Source: an uncultured Eubacteriales bacterium (GTDB taxonomy: Bacteria > Bacillota > Clostridia > Oscillospirales > Acutalibacteraceae). Taken from it: 14,967 nt of DNA. The notes beneath the pieces were generated by a model that saw only the letters and a program-made list of their open reading frames with translations, was not told the origin of the DNA and searched no databases. Position 1 is the stretch's first letter. Every line of letters starts with the position of its first letter. This document shows, one piece after another, positions 1-6,681 of the stretch. The position numbers and the translations under genes are program-made. The stretch spans positions 1 through 14,967 of the forward strand of contig ONWP01000096.1 of NCBI GenBank assembly GCA_900321595.1, in the 5' to 3' direction.

Positions 1-343
1 CGATCCGATGTGAGATTCTGGCTTTCAGGCATCCGATCACGTTGCTCAAAACAGGCGGTTTATCATCCGTCCCCGGCATCGCGCCGTACAACGTAACGAT
101 CAAATGCAGATGGTCAGGCATAACGACATACCGATCAACACCAACCAAATGAAACCGATCCGGCAGCGCAAGGATCTCCTGCTCAGCGATCATTCCGAAC
201 GGCGATAAAGATCCGTCTTTTGCACCGGTCCAAAAGAGTTTTCTGCGGTTCGCGGTACAAATCGTTATGAAATACGACGCAACCGTAGAATAATCGAACC
301 CGTTCAACCGGTTCCGTTTTCTTTGCTTCGCTTCCTGATCCAT
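1..343 (-). CDS. IS200-like (Y1/HUH) REP-associated transposase, N-terminal part
   Basis: The open frame runs off the left edge, leaving 114 residues. It matches the N-terminal half of the Y1 transposase family: a basic start with NRLNGFDYS (residues 11-19), YFITICT (24-30), then RYVVMPDHLHLIV (71-83), whose H78-x-H80 is the metal-binding HUH pair, and the helix VIGCLKARISHRI. These enzymes nick and rejoin single-stranded DNA using a tyrosine. That tyrosine should lie beyond the window, so catalytic competence cannot be judged. The ATG at 343 is used because conserved family sequence begins just after it. A TTG at 352 lies 9 bases after AAGGAA and is a possible alternative; a stop codon precedes the in-frame GTG at about 386. 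Related genes are usually single-copy and chromosomal, often linked to small palindromic repeats. No such repeat is visible in the bases available. Confidence 0.88.
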   Translation of the reverse strand, partial: MDQEAKQRKRNRLNGFDYSTVASYFITICTANRRKLFWTGAKDGSLSPFGMIAEQEILALPDRFHLVGVDRYVVMPDHLHLIVTLYGAMPGTDDKPPVLSNVIGCLKARISHRI

Positions 344-406
344 ACTCTGCAAACCAATCGATTCCTTCAGATGCGTTTGGATATACTCCCACACCTATAC
401 GCAATT

Positions 407-435
407 ATCATACCATGAAAAATTGGAGAATGCAA
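407..435 (-). promoter_or_regulatory. Candidate promoter of the Y1 transposase gene
   Basis: Reading the minus strand, an extended -10 (TGG-TATGAT, hexamer at 407-412) is preceded after 17 bases by TTGCAT (430-435). The -10 differs from consensus by one base; the -35 matches only in TTG. The predicted start near 400 gives a leader of about 57 bases before the ATG at 343. Confidence 0.5.
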
Positions 436-477
436 CAAGAAATTGCCGGAAAGCATGAATTATTTAGAAGATTTCGT

Positions 478-510
478 CAAAAAGAAAAGGCCGCCGGCCG
501 GCAGCCCTTT
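478..510 (-). terminator. Intrinsic terminator of the GH3 gene
   Basis: On the minus strand, 13 bases after the GH3 stop, AAAGG-(G)-CTGCC and GGCGG-CCTTT form a stem of ten pairs with one bulged G, one U-G pair and a GGCC loop. A TCTTTTTG tail follows. It separates the GH3 transcript from the transposase gene downstream. Confidence 0.82.
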
Positions 511-522
511 CGGAAAAACGGA

Positions 523-2958
523 TCAGATGGATTTGAGCAGGTTCGGCAGGCCTTTGACGAGATCCGGGATCGCGCCGACGATCATCTTCGCGACGCCGGG
601 CGTCAGCTTCTTCTCGTCGTTGAGTACGGCGATGAGCTGCGCGGCGGCGTTTTCACTGAAGACGCCCATGCTCATGGAGATGAAGTTGCGGATCGGCAGC
701 TCGGTGATGACGGCGTACATGAACGTATCCGGCGGCAGGAACTTCCCGATCAGCCCGAGGATCTTCTTCCCGTTCGCGCCGGTCGCGTCGCCGAGGCTGT
801 TCGTCAGACCGAGGTGCGGGTAGTCGTGATTGTCCGCGTCAGGCAGCTGCGCGCCGTAAACGGCAGCGAACTCCTCCGCGGAAACGTCCTGAATCTGTCC
901 GGTATAATAGGTCGGCGCGCTGTCGCGGTAATCCGGACAATCGGCCTTGATGTCGCTCGTCACGCGGATCGTCTCCGTCAGGCGGATATCCCGGCTCGAC
1001 GCGCCGACGCAGATCGTGAAATCGCCGGATTCCACGTGCCAGTCATGCAGCGCCGCGTCAAAGAACGCGAACGAGCGTTTGTCGAGTTTGATCTCAACGG
1101 TCTTTTCCTCGCCGGGCTCGAGATACACCTTCGCGAAACCCTTGAGCTCCTTTTCCGGCCGGAAGATCGTCGAAGCGTCGTCGCGGACGTAGACCTGCGC
1201 GATCTCGGCGCCCGCGCGGTCGCCCGTATTCTTCACGGTAAAGGTGACCGTGACAGGCTTGTCGGCTCTGGCGCGTTTGGGCGTGACCTTCAGATCCTCG
1301 TACGCAAACGCGGTGTAAGACAGACCGTGACCGAACGGGAACAGCACGTCCTTCCCCGCCGTATCGTAATACCGGTACCCGACGAAGACGCTCTCGCGGT
1401 ATTCGACCGTCGCGGTGCCGCCGGGGAAATTGCGGTAGGAGGGATTGTCCGCCAGCTTGAGCGGATAGGTCTCCGCCAGCTTGCCGCAGGGATTCGCGTC
1501 GCCGAAGAGGAGATCCGCCATCGCGCTGCCGCCGGCTTCACCGGTCAGGAACGCGTTGAGCACCGCCGGGACGCGGCCGATCCACGGCATCTCCACAGCA
1601 GAGCCGCCGCAGAGCACGACGACCGTATTGGGGTTGGCCTTGACGACCGATTCGATGAGCAGCACGTGATCCTTCGGCATTGTCATCGTCCGGCGGTCGA
1701 AGCCTTCCGATTCATATTCATCCGTCAGACCGGCGACGACCACGCAGACGTCAGCCTGCTTCGCGGCTTCCACCGCTTCGCCGATCAGCGCGCCGTCGGT
1801 GCGCTTGTCTTTTTTCGTCAGCTTATAGCCGTCCGCGTAGGCGACGACGTTGGCCTTCGTCATGATCGCGTCCAGCGGCTTATCCAGCTTGATGGGATTG
1901 ATCAGACTGGAGCCGGCGCCCTGATAACGCGGCTGCTTGGCAAACTGTCCGATCACCGCCACGTTCGCGTCCTTCGACAGCGGCAGGAGACCGCCCTCAT
2001 TCTTCATCAGTACCATGCACTGCGACGCGATGCGGCGCGCCGCCGCGTGATGCTCGAACACGTCATACTTCCGGTTCGCGAGCGCGTCCATAGACTTATA
2101 GATCATCGTCAGAACGCGGTCGACCGCCTCGTCGACGACTGCTTCGTCGAGCGATCCGTCACGGACGGCGTCGATGATCTTGCGCGTGCCGATCCCGCCG
2201 GAGGACGGCATTTCCAGATCCTGTCCGGCCTTCAGACCCTCGACGCGGTCGTTGTTCGCGCCCCAGTCCGTGACGACGACGCCCTCGAAGCCGAATTCGT
2301 CGCGCAGCATATCGGTGAGCAGCCATTGATTCTCCGCGCCGTAAACGCCGTTGAGCCGGTTGTACATGCACATGACCGTCCAGGGCTGCGCCTCGCGCAC
2401 AGCGATCTCAAATCCGGTCAGGTAGATCTCCCGCAGCGCCCGCTCGTCCGCGACCGCGCTGATGGTCATGCGGCGCGTCTCCTGATTATTGACGGCGTAG
2501 TGCTTCAGACTGGTGCCGACGCCCTTCGACTGCACGCCGCGGATAAAGCCCGCCGCCAGCTTGCCGGCCAGGAACGGATCCTCGCTGAAGTACTCAAAGT
2601 TGCGGCCGCACAGCGGCGAACGCTTGATATTCATACCGGGGCCGAGCAGTACGCTCACGCGTTCCTGCAGGCATTCCTCGCCGAGCAGCGTCCCCATCTC
2701 ATAAAGCAGATCCGGATCCCAGGAGCAGGCCGTCGCCGACGCCGTCGGGTAGCAGATCGCCGGCACGCCCAGCAGCAGGTCGCCGGACTTTTTGCCGTCG
2801 TCCTCCCCTTTTTTGCGGATCCCGTGCGGGCCGTCGGTCAGACAGACCGGCTCGATCCCCAGCCGTTTCAGACCGGCTGTATGCCAGTAATCGCCGCCGC
2901 TGAGAAACGCGGCCTTTTCTTCCAGCGTGAGTCCCTTGATAACGGTTTCGTAATGCAT
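523..2958 (-). CDS. Glycoside hydrolase family 3 beta-glucosidase-type enzyme
   Basis: This 811-residue protein should remove terminal beta-linked sugars, most likely glucose, from oligosaccharides. Exact specificity cannot be read from sequence. The N-terminal TIM-barrel domain covers about 1-290, with LTDGPHGIR (40-48), the KHYAVNNQE motif (152-160) and the nucleophile D231 in VVVTDWGA. The alpha/beta sandwich domain follows (about 310-550), with the acid/base region DEYESEGFDR (413-422; E416 or E418). A fibronectin III-like domain lies at about 555-665. The tail after 670 (MYAVITELPIRNFISMSMG region) resembles the C-terminal extension of many clostridial GH3 enzymes. No signal peptide is seen, so it is probably cytoplasmic and acts on imported oligosaccharides. 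The start is fixed by GGGAGG six bases before the ATG. It is a single-gene transcription unit with its own promoter and terminator, next to clpX but separated by the clpX terminator. Confidence 0.95.
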   Translation of the reverse strand: MHYETVIKGLTLEEKAAFLSGGDYWHTAGLKRLGIEPVCLTDGPHGIRKKGEDDGKKSGDLLLGVPAICYPTASATACSWDPDLLYEMGTLLGEECLQERVSVLLGPGMNIKRSPLCGRNFEYFSEDPFLAGKLAAGFIRGVQSKGVGTSLKHYAVNNQETRRMTISAVADERALREIYLTGFEIAVREAQPWTVMCMYNRLNGVYGAENQWLLTDMLRDEFGFEGVVVTDWGANNDRVEGLKAGQDLEMPSSGGIGTRKIIDAVRDGSLDEAVVDEAVDRVLTMIYKSMDALANRKYDVFEHHAAARRIASQCMVLMKNEGGLLPLSKDANVAVIGQFAKQPRYQGAGSSLINPIKLDKPLDAIMTKANVVAYADGYKLTKKDKRTDGALIGEAVEAAKQADVCVVVAGLTDEYESEGFDRRTMTMPKDHVLLIESVVKANPNTVVVLCGGSAVEMPWIGRVPAVLNAFLTGEAGGSAMADLLFGDANPCGKLAETYPLKLADNPSYRNFPGGTATVEYRESVFVGYRYYDTAGKDVLFPFGHGLSYTAFAYEDLKVTPKRARADKPVTVTFTVKNTGDRAGAEIAQVYVRDDASTIFRPEKELKGFAKVYLEPGEEKTVEIKLDKRSFAFFDAALHDWHVESGDFTICVGASSRDIRLTETIRVTSDIKADCPDYRDSAPTYYTGQIQDVSAEEFAAVYGAQLPDADNHDYPHLGLTNSLGDATGANGKKILGLIGKFLPPDTFMYAVITELPIRNFISMSMGVFSENAAAQLIAVLNDEKKLTPGVAKMIVGAIPDLVKGLPNLLKSI

Positions 2959-2987
2959 ATGGAACCTCCCGTTTTTTTGATATATCT

Positions 2988-3016
2988 ATATTAGCGGATT
3001 TTCCCGCTTTCGTCAA
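2988..3016 (-). promoter_or_regulatory. Promoter of the GH3 gene with a spacer inverted repeat
   Basis: On the minus strand TTGACG (3011-3016), a 17-base spacer and TAATAT (2988-2993) form a near-consensus sigma-A promoter about 30 bases upstream of the start codon. The -10 edge and spacer carry an inverted repeat with 5-base arms, AGCGG (2993-2997) and CCGCT (3004-3008), around a 6-base centre. This is a plausible operator for a repressor, such as a sugar-responsive regulator. The ribosome binding site GGGAGG is at 2965-2970. Confidence 0.83.
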
Positions 3017-3092
3017 CCTGTATTTTTCAAGAGCGAAGGGTGTCCGTTCCTCTCAGTATTTCGACCGTTTATCTACTTTTTTCGCAAATCAC

Positions 3093-3121
3093 TTGCAATC
3101 AGCTTTCTTGTGTTTTATAAT
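3093..3121 (+). promoter_or_regulatory. Promoter of the candidate small RNA
   Basis: TTGCAA (3093-3098), exactly 17 bases, then a perfect TATAAT (3116-3121). The predicted start is at about 3127-3128. It points away from the GH3 promoter and towards the 3' end of clpX. No open reading frame with a ribosome binding site follows it, which argues for a non-coding transcript. Confidence 0.72.
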
Positions 3122-3127
3122 AAATTT

Positions 3128-3228
3128 GGTCGAAAGACCAAACCCCTCGTGCAGCTTCGACGCCATGCGAAGCTGCGTGTGATCCATTCAGACGAACCGC
3201 GGCCGCCATCTGCGGTTCGTCCTTTTTC
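3128..3228 (+). ncRNA. Candidate intergenic small RNA with three hairpins
   Basis: This roughly 100-base unit has a sigma-A promoter just upstream, three consecutive perfect hairpins and an intrinsic terminator. Hairpin 1 (3125-3142) has TTTGGTC and GACCAAA closing a GAAA loop; its first bases overlap the predicted start region. Hairpin 2 (3151-3176) has 9-pair arms GCAGCTTCG and CGAAGCTGC around an 8-base loop. Hairpin 3 (3191-3221) is the terminator. The single-stranded linker between hairpins 1 and 2 contains CCCCTCGT, a C-rich stretch like those used by some Firmicute small RNAs to pair with ribosome binding sites. I could not match it to any riboswitch or RNA family I know. No gene follows on this strand, so it is more likely a standalone RNA than a leader. 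Expression is inferred, not shown. Confidence 0.55.
3191..3227 (+). terminator. Intrinsic terminator of the candidate small RNA
   Basis: GACGAACCGC (3191-3200) pairs perfectly with GCGGTTCGTC (3212-3221) across an 11-base loop. CTTTTT follows at 3222-3227. The U-tract is only on the plus-strand transcript, so the signal is directional. Confidence 0.8.
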
Positions 3229-3231
3229 AGC

Positions 3232-3267
3232 AAAAAACGGGATCGTTCAACCGCGCGATCCCGTTTT
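3232..3267 (-). terminator. Intrinsic terminator of clpX, potentially bidirectional
   Basis: Perfect 12-base arms at 3234-3245 and 3256-3267 (core ACGGGATCG / CGATCCCGT) enclose a 10-base loop. It begins a few bases after the clpX stop codon and ends in a run of six Ts on the minus strand. The plus strand also carries T-rich sequence after the stem (3264-3273), so it could back up the small RNA terminator. Confidence 0.88.
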
Positions 3268-3271
3268 GTTT

Positions 3272-4561
3272 TTATATGGTTTCCGCTTTCGCCAGACCCG
3301 GCTCGTCGCCCGCGTCCGAAGCCCAGTCATAGGTTTTGTCATGCCCGTACTGCTTCGGCGGCGTGCCGTTCACGACCGTATCCTCGTCCACGACGACGGT
3401 CTCCAGCGTCAGATCGGAGGGCGCGGAGAACATGGTCTCCATCAGCGCTTTTTCAATAATGGAGCGAAGGCCTCTGGCGCCGGTCTTCCGTTCGAGCGCC
3501 AGACGCGCCACCGCGCGAAGCGCTTCGTCCGTAAATTCCAGCTGAACGCCGTCGAGCCGGAAGAGCTCCGTATACTGCTTCAGCAGCGAGTTTTTCGGCT
3601 CCTTCAGAATGCGCACAAGCGAATCCTCGTCGAGCGCGCGCAGCGTCGCGATCACCGGCATACGGCCGACCAGCTCCGGGATCAGGCCGTACTTCACCAG
3701 ATCCTGCGGGATGACCTTCTCCATCACGTGGTCGTAGTCAAACTCGTCCGTCGTCTTGATATCCGCGCCGAAGCCGAGCACCGCGTGATTCATGCGCTTT
3801 TCCACGATCTTTTCGATCCCGTCGAACGCGCCGCCGAGGATAAACAGGATATTCGTCGTATCCATATGGATGAACTCCTGCTGCGGATGCTTTCTGCCGC
3901 CCTGGGGCGGAACGTTGGCGACGGTGCCCTCCAGGATCTTCAGCAGCGCCTGCTGCACGCCCTCGCCACTGACGTCCCGGGTGATCGACGGATTCTCGCT
4001 GCGGCGGGAGATCTTGTCGATCTCGTCCACGTAGATGATGCCCGTCTGCGCGCGCTCCACGTCGAAATCCGACGCGAACAGCAGCCGGACGAGGATATTT
4101 TCCACGTCCTCGCCGACATAGCCGGCTTCCGTCAGGGTCGTCGCGTCCGCGATGGCAAAGGGAACGTCCAGGATCTTCGCCAGCGTCTGCGCCAGCATGG
4201 TCTTGCCCACGCCGGTCGGGCCGAGCATCAGGACGTTGCTCTTCTGCAGCTCGACGGAGGAATCCTGGTCGCAGAAAACGCGTTTATAATGGTTGTACAC
4301 AGCCACTGCCAGAGACTTTTTCGCGTCGTCCTGTCCGATGACGTATTCATCCAGCTGCGCTTTGATCTCAGCGGGTTTCGGCAGATACTTGAGCGTGTCA
4401 AAGCTCTTTTTCGGCTTGGTCTCATTCATCTGGAACGTGCCTTCGATGGTCGCCGAACAGTCGCGGCAGATGTAGATCCCCTTGCCGCAGTTGACCATAT
4501 TCGAACCGGCCTGTCCGCAGATGGAGCAGACGATGCCGTTATCCCTGCGATCGTTCGCCAT
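3272..4561 (-). CDS. clpX: ATP-dependent protease ATP-binding subunit ClpX
   Basis: ClpX is the hexameric AAA+ unfoldase that selects, unfolds and feeds substrates into ClpP in the cytoplasm. The 429-residue length is normal. The N-terminal zinc-binding domain has C12, C15, C32 and C35. The AAA+ module carries Walker A GPTGVGKT (114-121), the pore loop GYVG (147-150), Walker B IIYVDE (175-180), the RKH loop (223-225) and sensor 2 GAR (361-363). The ClpP-docking loop reads LGF (262-264) where IGF is usual, a conservative change. The ATG has AGGGAGG seven bases upstream. It follows clpP by 64 bases containing a terminator hairpin. A strong terminator follows, then the unrelated GH3 gene; lon, often next in Firmicutes, is absent here. 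Confidence 0.98.
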   Translation of the reverse strand: MANDRRDNGIVCSICGQAGSNMVNCGKGIYICRDCSATIEGTFQMNETKPKKSFDTLKYLPKPAEIKAQLDEYVIGQDDAKKSLAVAVYNHYKRVFCDQDSSVELQKSNVLMLGPTGVGKTMLAQTLAKILDVPFAIADATTLTEAGYVGEDVENILVRLLFASDFDVERAQTGIIYVDEIDKISRRSENPSITRDVSGEGVQQALLKILEGTVANVPPQGGRKHPQQEFIHMDTTNILFILGGAFDGIEKIVEKRMNHAVLGFGADIKTTDEFDYDHVMEKVIPQDLVKYGLIPELVGRMPVIATLRALDEDSLVRILKEPKNSLLKQYTELFRLDGVQLEFTDEALRAVARLALERKTGARGLRSIIEKALMETMFSAPSDLTLETVVVDEDTVVNGTPPKQYGHDKTYDWASDAGDEPGLAKAETI

Positions 4562-4577
4562 TGATGATCCTCCCTGT

Positions 4578-4606
4578 AAAAAACCGGGACAGCGGTCTGC
4601 CCCGGT
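4578..4606 (-). terminator. Intergenic terminator/attenuator between clpP and clpX
   Basis: On the minus strand ACCGGGGCA (4598-4606) pairs with TGTCCCGGT (4583-4591), nine pairs including one G-U, over a six-base loop. A run of six Ts follows (4578-4583). The T-run ends only a few bases before the clpX ribosome binding site (CAGGGAGG, 4569-4576), leaving no space for a promoter. clpX transcription from upstream must therefore read through it. Confidence 0.8.
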
Positions 4607-4625
4607 CTCGTGATTCGTTAAAACG

Positions 4626-5210
4626 TCAGTTTCTCTTGTCGATGACCATATCGATCAATCCGTATTCCAGCGCCTCCTGCGCGGTCATGAAGTGATCGCG
4701 TTCCGTATCGGCGACGACCTGTTCATAGGTCTTGCCGCAGTTCTCGGCCAGCAGCATATTCAGCTTTTTCTTGGTATCCAGCAGGTTCTTCGCGTGGATC
4801 TCCACGTCGGTTCCCTGTCCCTGGAAGCCGCCGAGCACCTGATGGATCATGATCTCGCTGTTGGGCAGCGCGATACGCTTGCCCTTCGTGCCGCTCGAGA
4901 GCAGGAACGAGCCCATCGAAGCCGCCATTCCCAGACAGATGGTCTTCACATCGCACTTAATGTAGTTCATCGTGTCGTAGATGGCCATGCCCGCGGTCAC
5001 GCTGCCGCCGGGGCTGTTGATGTACATGCAGATCTCCTTATCGGGATCCAGGCTCTCCAGATACAGCAGCTCCGCGACGACCACGCTCGCGAGCTCATCG
5101 GTGACCTGCTGATCCAGCATGATGATCCGATCGCTCAGAAGCTTGGAATAGATATCGATATCACGTGTTGTTTTGCCGCCCTCGTCCAATACGTGCGGAA
5201 TAACAGCCAT
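4626..5210 (-). CDS. clpP: ATP-dependent Clp protease proteolytic subunit ClpP
   Basis: ClpP is the serine peptidase that forms two stacked seven-membered rings and degrades proteins delivered by ClpX or ClpC. The 194 residues match the normal length. The catalytic triad is intact and at the usual spacing: S98 in GMAASMGS, H123 in MIHQVLGG and D172 in TERDHFM. The N-terminal IPHVLDEGGKTTRDIDIYSKLLSDRII region is typical of the family, including the axial loop, with no propeptide. AAAGGAGG lies eight bases before the ATG. It sits 72 bases downstream of tig, with no convincing promoter between them, so it is probably co-transcribed with tig and, by read-through, with clpX. No CtsR-type operator repeat was seen upstream. 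Confidence 0.98.
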   Translation of the reverse strand: MAVIPHVLDEGGKTTRDIDIYSKLLSDRIIMLDQQVTDELASVVVAELLYLESLDPDKEICMYINSPGGSVTAGMAIYDTMNYIKCDVKTICLGMAASMGSFLLSSGTKGKRIALPNSEIMIHQVLGGFQGQGTDVEIHAKNLLDTKKKLNMLLAENCGKTYEQVVADTERDHFMTAQEALEYGLIDMVIDKRN

Positions 5211-5240
5211 GGTAATTGCCTCCTTTACGCTTTACGTTTG

Positions 5241-5283
5241 GATTGCAATATATCGCCTCAACGTTGAAGCAATCTTGAAGATT
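5241..5283 (-). repeat. Nested inverted repeats in the tig-clpP spacer
   Basis: GATTGC (5241-5246) and GCAATC (5269-5274) form 6-base arms around a segment containing the palindrome TCAACGTTGA (5258-5267). Next to them AATCTT-G-AAGATT (5271-5283) is a second inverted repeat touching the tig stop codon. There is no T-run after these structures on the minus strand, so they are not a classical terminator. They may be a processing or stability element. Confidence 0.35.
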
Positions 5284-6629
5284 TACTCCGCGTCGTCGGC
5301 AGGCGTTTCGTCCGCGGGCGTCTCAGCCTCTTCCTCGGCCGGCGCGACGGCGACAGCGTTCTCGGTGACGAGATCGACAGCCTTGCGCTTGATCACGTCG
5401 CCCTTGACGGTGTCGACGCGGATCGCGGACTTGATGCGCTCAACATCAACGTTGTACGCCTCGGCGATCTTGCCGTATTCCTCTTCCAGTTCCTCATCGG
5501 TGCACTCGAAGCCCTCCAGCGCGGCGATCTTCTCCAGCGCCAGTGTCAGACGAACGTTCTTCTCCGCTCTGTCGGCGTAGACGGAGCGGAAGCTCTCTTC
5601 GCTCATGCCGGTAATGCGCATATAGTTCTCAAGGCTCGTGCCGTTCATGCGCAGATTGTAATCCAGGTCGTTCATGATGTCGGCGACGGCGGCGTCGATC
5701 ATCGGCTGCGGGATGGCTTCGACCTCAAGCTTCTCCGCGAGCGCTTCCAGCACGGCGTTCTTGAAATCGCTGTCGGCCTTTTCCTGCTTCTTTTCCGCAA
5801 TAGACTTGCGCACGTCGGCCTTATACTCGTCGAACGTGTCGAATTCGCTCACGTCCTTGGCGAATTCATCGTCCAGCGCGTCCAGCTCCTTGACCTTGAT
5901 GGCCTTGATCGTGATGTCGAAGGTCACAGCCTTGCCTGCAAGATCGTTGTTGCCGTAATCGTCCGGGAAGCTCACGTTGATGACGAAGCTCTCGCCGATC
6001 TCATGTCCGACGACCTGCTCCTCGAAGCCGGGGATAAACATGCCGGAGCCCAGCGTCAGATCAAAGTCCTCAGCGCTGCCGCCGTCAAAGGGCTCGCCGT
6101 CGAGCTTGCCCAGGTAATCGATGGTGACGATGTCGCCGTCGGCGGCGGCTCTGCCGTCGACCTCGACGAATCTGGCGTTGTCCTCACGCACCTTCTCGAT
6201 CTCTTTGTCGACCTCTTCGTCCGTGACCTCCGCATCAGCCTTGGGCGCTTCGATGCCCTTGTAGCCCTCGATGGAAACCTCCGGCTTCACGTAGACCTTG
6301 CAGGTGACGTTCGCGCCCTCGGTCAGCGTCATGGAGACGACGTTGAAATCGAACGGATCGCCGACGACGTCCAGCTTGGACTCTTCTACGGCGGCCAGGT
6401 AGTTGTCGGAGAAAACGAGCTCCAGCGCGTCCTCATAGAACACGTCCTTGCCGTACATCTTCTCGACCATCGCTCTGGGCGCCTTGCCCTTGCGGAAGCC
6501 GGGAATCTGGATCTTCTTGAGCTCACGCGCCGCGACCTTCGCGACAGCGCCGGCGAACTCCGCCGCCTCGACGGTAATGTCAAGGCTATATACGTTGACG
6601 TCCGTCTTTTCACATGCATTCAGCTTCAT
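5283..6629 (-). CDS. tig: Trigger factor, ribosome-associated chaperone and peptidyl-prolyl isomerase
   Basis: Trigger factor binds the ribosome exit tunnel (at L23) and shields nascent chains. This 448-residue protein has the N-terminal ribosome-binding domain with the signature GFRKGKAP (44-51). A FKBP-type isomerase domain follows at about 160-245 (DGDIVTIDYLGKLDGEPFDGG ... GMFIPGFEEQVVG), then the long helical C-terminal domain from about 250. It ends in an acidic, Ala/Pro/Glu-rich tail. The open frame extends 28 codons further upstream, but the ATG at 6629 is preferred. It has AGAGAGG eight bases upstream and begins at the family-typical MKLNACEKTDVN; the upstream part overlaps the promoter. 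It is the first gene of tig-clpP-clpX. Confidence 0.97.
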   Translation of the reverse strand: MKLNACEKTDVNVYSLDITVEAAEFAGAVAKVAARELKKIQIPGFRKGKAPRAMVEKMYGKDVFYEDALELVFSDNYLAAVEESKLDVVGDPFDFNVVSMTLTEGANVTCKVYVKPEVSIEGYKGIEAPKADAEVTDEEVDKEIEKVREDNARFVEVDGRAAADGDIVTIDYLGKLDGEPFDGGSAEDFDLTLGSGMFIPGFEEQVVGHEIGESFVINVSFPDDYGNNDLAGKAVTFDITIKAIKVKELDALDDEFAKDVSEFDTFDEYKADVRKSIAEKKQEKADSDFKNAVLEALAEKLEVEAIPQPMIDAAVADIMNDLDYNLRMNGTSLENYMRITGMSEESFRSVYADRAEKNVRLTLALEKIAALEGFECTDEELEEEYGKIAEAYNVDVERIKSAIRVDTVKGDVIKRKAVDLVTENAVAVAPAEEEAETPADETPADDAE

Positions 6630-6644
6630 GTCAATTTCCTCTCT

Positions 6645-6659
6645 GCTCATCAGATGAGC
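6645..6659 (-). repeat. Palindrome in the tig 5' untranslated region
   Basis: GCTCATC-T-GATGAGC is a perfect inverted repeat with 7-base arms around one base. It abuts the tig ribosome binding site (AGAGAGG, 6638-6644) and lies between the promoter and the start codon. It could be a roadblock operator or a hairpin affecting initiation. Confidence 0.4.
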
Positions 6660-6681
6660 TGCCGATATTTTCAACTTGTAG

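Noticed and set aside
183..404. 73-codon minus-strand frame overlapping the transposase
   Set aside because: It is in a different frame from the HUH-motif protein, starts with TTG without a ribosome binding site, and shows no family resemblance.
415..2994. 859-codon open frame on the plus strand opposite the GH3 gene
   Set aside because: It is a shadow of the GC-rich GH3 coding sequence: its product is Arg/Asp/His-rich without domains, while the minus frame shows all GH3 motifs, a ribosome binding site, promoter and terminator.
3058..3136. GGTCGAAA occurring on opposite strands at 3059-3066 and 3128-3135
   Set aside because: Only eight bases match and the copies lie in different contexts, one inside the small RNA hairpin and one upstream of GH3; probably chance.
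3110..4564. 484-codon plus-strand frame opposite clpX that begins inside the candidate small RNA
   Set aside because: The product has no domain, no ribosome binding site precedes it, and it is the mirror of clpX. The small RNA terminator and the clpX terminator would stop the transcript early.
5211..5282. Promoter for clpP based on TATATT in the tig-clpP spacer
   Set aside because: No -35 element at suitable spacing; the nearest TTGCTT is only about 14 bases away.
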